Assembly (NCBI GenBank): GCA_007922305.1
Contig: ML677365.1
Location: 18,605,241 to 18,669,240 of the forward strand
Direction of reading: 5' to 3'
Source: Dermatemys mawii
Lineage: Eukaryota > Chordata > Testudines > Dermatemydidae
Length of the DNA: 64,000 nucleotides
The notes below the pieces were generated by a model that saw only the letters and a program-made list of their open reading frames with translations, did not search any database and had not been told where the DNA came from. Shown here piece by piece: positions 60,790 through 64,000 of this stretch (position 1 is its first letter; each line of letters opens with the position of its first letter). Position numbers and translations under genes: made by a program.

Positions 60790-62344
60790 TGCGGGAGGAG
60801 CCCTGTCTCCTATCCACTCCCTCCCACTTCCTGCCTCATGATTTCCCCCCACAAAAACCCCAATCTATCCAACCCCCCTGCTCCTTGTCCCCTGATCACC
60901 CCCTCCCAGGACCTCACCCCTATATAAGCCTCCCTCCTCCTTGGCCCCGACTGCCCCCTCTTGAGACCCCCCCACCTTAACTGCTACCCTAGAAATCCAT
61001 GCCCTACCTGTCCCCTGACTGCCCCGACCCATCTCCATACTCCTCCACCCTGACAGACCCCTGGGACTCCCACGCCTATCCAATCACTCCTGTCCCCTCA
61101 CTGTCCCCCACAGAACCCCTGATCCATCTAACCCACCCGCTCCCTGTCCCGACTGCCCTGACCCCTCTCCACACCCCCGACACCTGACAGACCACCCGAG
61201 AACCCTCGACCCATCCAACCTCCCCACTCCCTGTCCCCTGACTGCCCCAACGCCTCTGTCACAATAAGAATTGACCCCCTCTTGGGGTTCCCTGGGAAAG
61301 CACCAGCAGTGAACATTGCTAGCACTTTTATATGTAGTGGATTGGTGGTGGGGAAGGGGTAAAGGTGTGAATGTGGAATGGAAAATTCCTTTGCAGGTTA
61401 CTAGAGGTCGAGGGGGGAAGGAATGGGTTAACCCGAGAGTTCAGCCAGGCCCAGAGATAAAGAGAAAGCTGCCCGGCACTCAAGGTCAACCAAATGACAC
61501 AGACAGACTCTGTGTGTGCCAAACAGTGAGAAACTGCTTTTCAGCCCCAGCTGGCCGTGAAAAATGGAAACAGAGACAAAGAGAGCTGAAAGAGTTGCAG
61601 GACTGACAAGATTACATATTTGCAAAGGTTGGCCCAATGAGACTTAACAGTCTGCCTCGCAACCCTGGAGCCGGTGTGTTATGGAAAGTTAGGGGAAATG
61701 CAGAGAGCTGGTTCGAACTGATGCAAAGAGAAGAGATCACAGGGAACAGGGGAGGGGCTCCCCTGGCCGAGTTGCTCCCAGGAACACCCCGAGCTTAAAA
61801 ACCCTCCTGAGAGCGGAAGCAAGTTGGAGATCTACAGCAGACCCCAGACAACCTCTTCACAGGGCAGAGCTCTTGTCCACCCTTCCCCCTCTTCTTCTTA
61901 TGTGACACTCAGGCTTGGCCAGCCTTGGGTTGTGCGTGTGTGAGTATGCAAGTGGGTTAGGGCTAGGTCACTAATGGTTTCTTCCTTCCTCTGAGTGACG
62001 TGGGGCATACCCAGGCACTCACTGCTGTTGTTTGGTTAATAAAGCTTTAAAACTTAGTCACTTGGTGTGCTCCTTCATCTCCATCCCTAAAGATCTTGCG
62101 GCCTCGGCCTGATCACCTGAATCCAAAGGCAGATTGGTAACATAAATCTGTCACACCTCTCCCCACTGCAGCAGGTTTGAACTGGGGCTGTTGGGGAGGG
62201 GCGCCTCTCCCCACCATGGCAGGTCTATGCTGGGGGAGAGGCATCTCTTCCCACTGCAGTCCTGAGGCCCTGTGCAGAGCTTAATGGACAGCTGCACGGC
62301 CATACGGCCACACAGCTTAGAGGGAACTTAGATGCTGGGTCTCC
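60790..62344. repeat. Degenerate C-rich repeat, split by a solo LTR
   Basis: 60790-61256 and 62156-62344. The left part repeats CCCCTGACTGCCCC, CATCCAACC and TCCTTGTCCCC units, like the interior of the hAT MITE at 20316-20599. Probably a DNA-transposon interior; no terminal repeats were found. Confidence 0.45.
61257..62155 (+). mobile_element. Solo LTR of an endogenous retrovirus
   Basis: 899 bases from TGTCACAATAAG to AATCTGTCACA with a 4-base TSD CCTC (61253-61256 and 62156-62159). AATAAA lies at about 62038, and a GCTTAAAAACCC promoter-like stretch near 61793. No coding remnants are present. Confidence 0.82.
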
Positions 62345-63487
62345 CAGGATCATTATGGGCATTTTGACTTCCCCTGCTGTGATCTTATGGTCTGGAAAGA
62401 AAGTCCCTGGTTGCAGCTTTCTGTACAGGCCATCTTTCCTAAAGATACATGATTCATGCACCTTTCTAGACCACCCTGCACTGATGTCAGTGAAACACCC
62501 ATCGACAAGCACCTGCAAAACCTTGGAGAAGTACCCCTTCCAATTGATGTACTTTGTCGCAAGGTGGCCCAGTGCCAGAATTGGAATAAGCGTTCCATCT
62601 ATCCCATCTCCGCAGTTAGGGAAATCCATTTCTGCAAAGCCATCCACATTTCATGCATGTTACCAAGTCATGGTCTTTGCAGTAAGATGTAATTAATGGT
62701 CTTGCACACTTGTGTTAACACAGCCCAAATGGTCAACTTTCCCACACCAAACCGGTTCGCGACTGATAGCAGTCTGGAGTTGCCAGTTTCCATACTGCAA
62801 TCACCCCATATTTTTCACCGAGTGTGCAGTTCTCATTTGGGTATCCTTGTGCCACAGGTCTGAGGCAAGCTCTGCACACAGTTCCAGGAAGTTGGCCTTC
62901 CTCATCTGACAGTTTCCAGGCCTGAATAACCATGTGATTCTATCACTCAGTGCTAGTTTCCCAAGCCCAAAAGCTACGTTTCACTGAGTTCAGCTGTTCT
63001 GTGAATGCCAAAAGTAACCTAATGTTGCTGCTTTCCATGTCAGATACCATGTCAGGCCACTGTGACTACTGTTGTCTTCGTAAGTTCAAGAATAACTCCA
63101 CTGCTACTCCGAATGTGCCGGTGATAGCGTGCAGAGTGATCTATCCTGCAGATAGATGTGGTGGGGCAAGCAGAAAACAAGGCACATTGAAAAATGCCGC
63201 AAACTGAAGATGGACGCACATGGAATGATGGGACAGAAAGCAGTGCATCACAGGGCAATGAACCCGCACTCATGATGTGCCACAATCCCCTCCACCTTCC
63301 CAAAAGACTGAGTGCCAGAAGGGAGAGAGCTGCACTGTGCACTGCTCTCATTGCCGATGCAAGAGCAGTAAGTGTGAACATGGCCTGTCAACAGTGGAAG
63401 ACAATGTGAACTCATGACAGTGATTTTCTTTAAGTGCTGACCAAACACTTGGTGAAAAAAAACCCTGCCAGTGTAGGCCTGGCCTAA
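62345..63487 (-). pseudogene. Truncated PIF/Harbinger transposase element
   Basis: Minus-strand fragments match a Harbinger (DDE_Tnp_4) transposase in order: KYGVIAVWKLATPDCYQS from the N-terminal part (about 62750-62850), then DFPNCGDGIDGTLIPI with the first catalytic Asp, KGYFSKVLQVLVDG with the second, GWSRKVHESCIFR, GLYRKLQPGTFFPD and MILGDPA (62345-62640). Homology stops there, so the C-terminus with the expected final Glu is missing. The outer 5' end reads GGCCAGGCCTACACTGG next to TTA at 63488. Frameshifts and stops show that it is dead. Confidence 0.85.
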
Positions 63488-63859
63488 GGCATCTATCGGT
63501 GACAATAGGGACCTCATAACCCATTCATTTACCTTGACATCATCACTAGTATCCTATGTCTCCTCCAACCAGAAAACAAACACTCAGTCCGCCAACCCCA
63601 TGTCAGCGCTGTTCCAGCCAGCACCAAGACAGGATGGGAGGTCGCTACCCTGGAAACAAGAGGCAGAGATCGGAACAATTGATAACGCTAAGGAGATGCT
63701 AGAATAGATCATGAGACTGAAGGTCAGGGAGGCCCGGACTCTGCACCCACAATCTGGATTAGACAGGCCCTTTGCCCACTACGAGGCGGGAGCTCCCTCC
63801 CAGCACGTGCACGCTGCCCACATAGACGACGGCAAAAAAAAAGTGGATCAGCCTAGGAC

Positions 63860-63985
63860 ATGCTAGGCATGCGCAGTTGTGAACCAAGCACGGGTGAAAA
63901 GCAACTGACAGCCACGAAAGAGATAGACGCATGCGTATTGAGCTCCGATGCGCCGGCCGCCTATGAACTTGCACATGCGCAGTGA
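63860..63985. promoter_or_regulatory. Cluster of NRF1-like motifs at window edge
   Basis: GCATGCGCAGT (63867-63877), ACGCATGCGT (63927-63936) and CATGCGCAGT (63974-63983) resemble the NRF1 site TGCGCATGCGCA within 120 CpG-richer bases. This may be the start of the neighbouring gene's promoter; in other vertebrates as I recall them RBM12B lies head-to-head with TMEM67. No exon is visible. Confidence 0.4.
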
Positions 63986-64000
63986 GACACGGTGATGACA

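Noticed and set aside
60676..61325. Proline-rich frames that could suggest a collagen-like or signalling protein
   Set aside because: They come from degenerate C-rich repeats; no start context, splice support or domain.

Overview
This is vertebrate nuclear DNA from a non-avian sauropsid, most likely a turtle; a crocodilian is the main alternative. The reasons are the split, AT-rich gene with many GT-AG introns, abundant CR1 LINE fragments, MIR-like CORE-SINE remnants, and numerous hAT, Tigger/mariner-like and Harbinger-like DNA transposons with readable target-site duplications (TSDs). There are no bacterial-style operons, CRISPR arrays or phage genes. Nearly all short open frames in the window are chance or transposon-derived.

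The window holds one complete protein-coding gene, TMEM67 (meckelin, MKS3), on the minus strand. I resolved all 28 coding exons from the start codon at 55741 to the stop at 6186. Every intron is GT-AG, every exon junction keeps frame, and the joined CDS is 2952 bases (983 residues plus stop), close to the 995 residues I recall for human meckelin. The order is signal peptide, cysteine-rich region, extracellular beta-rich region, then a multi-pass membrane and cytosolic C-terminal half. The protein belongs to the ciliary transition-zone MKS module. The gene looks intact and functional.

Layout: 1-6185 is TMEM67 3' UTR and downstream DNA. 6186-33231 carries exons 28-7 in short introns with scattered repeats: a solo LTR, a 1.5-kb inverted-repeat element, hAT and Tigger-like elements, and a 400-N assembly gap. 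33232-43864 is intron 6 (10.6 kb), filled by two long CR1 copies in opposite orientation, each split by LTR-like, foldback and Tigger-like insertions. 43865-55741 carries exons 6-1 with a third split CR1 and a dense cluster of nested DNA transposons in intron 1. About 55150-55940 is a CpG-rich promoter with an RFX X-box-like site across the start codon. 56033-64000 is intergenic: a long split CR1, hAT elements, a second solo LTR, a truncated Harbinger transposase, and at the right edge a CpG-rich cluster of NRF1-like motifs that may be a neighbouring promoter.

I found no convincing new gene system. The most unusual structures are a retroposed composite just upstream of TMEM67 that contains a copy of TMEM67 intron-1 sequence, several large inverted-repeat (foldback) structures, and transposons nested up to three or four levels deep.
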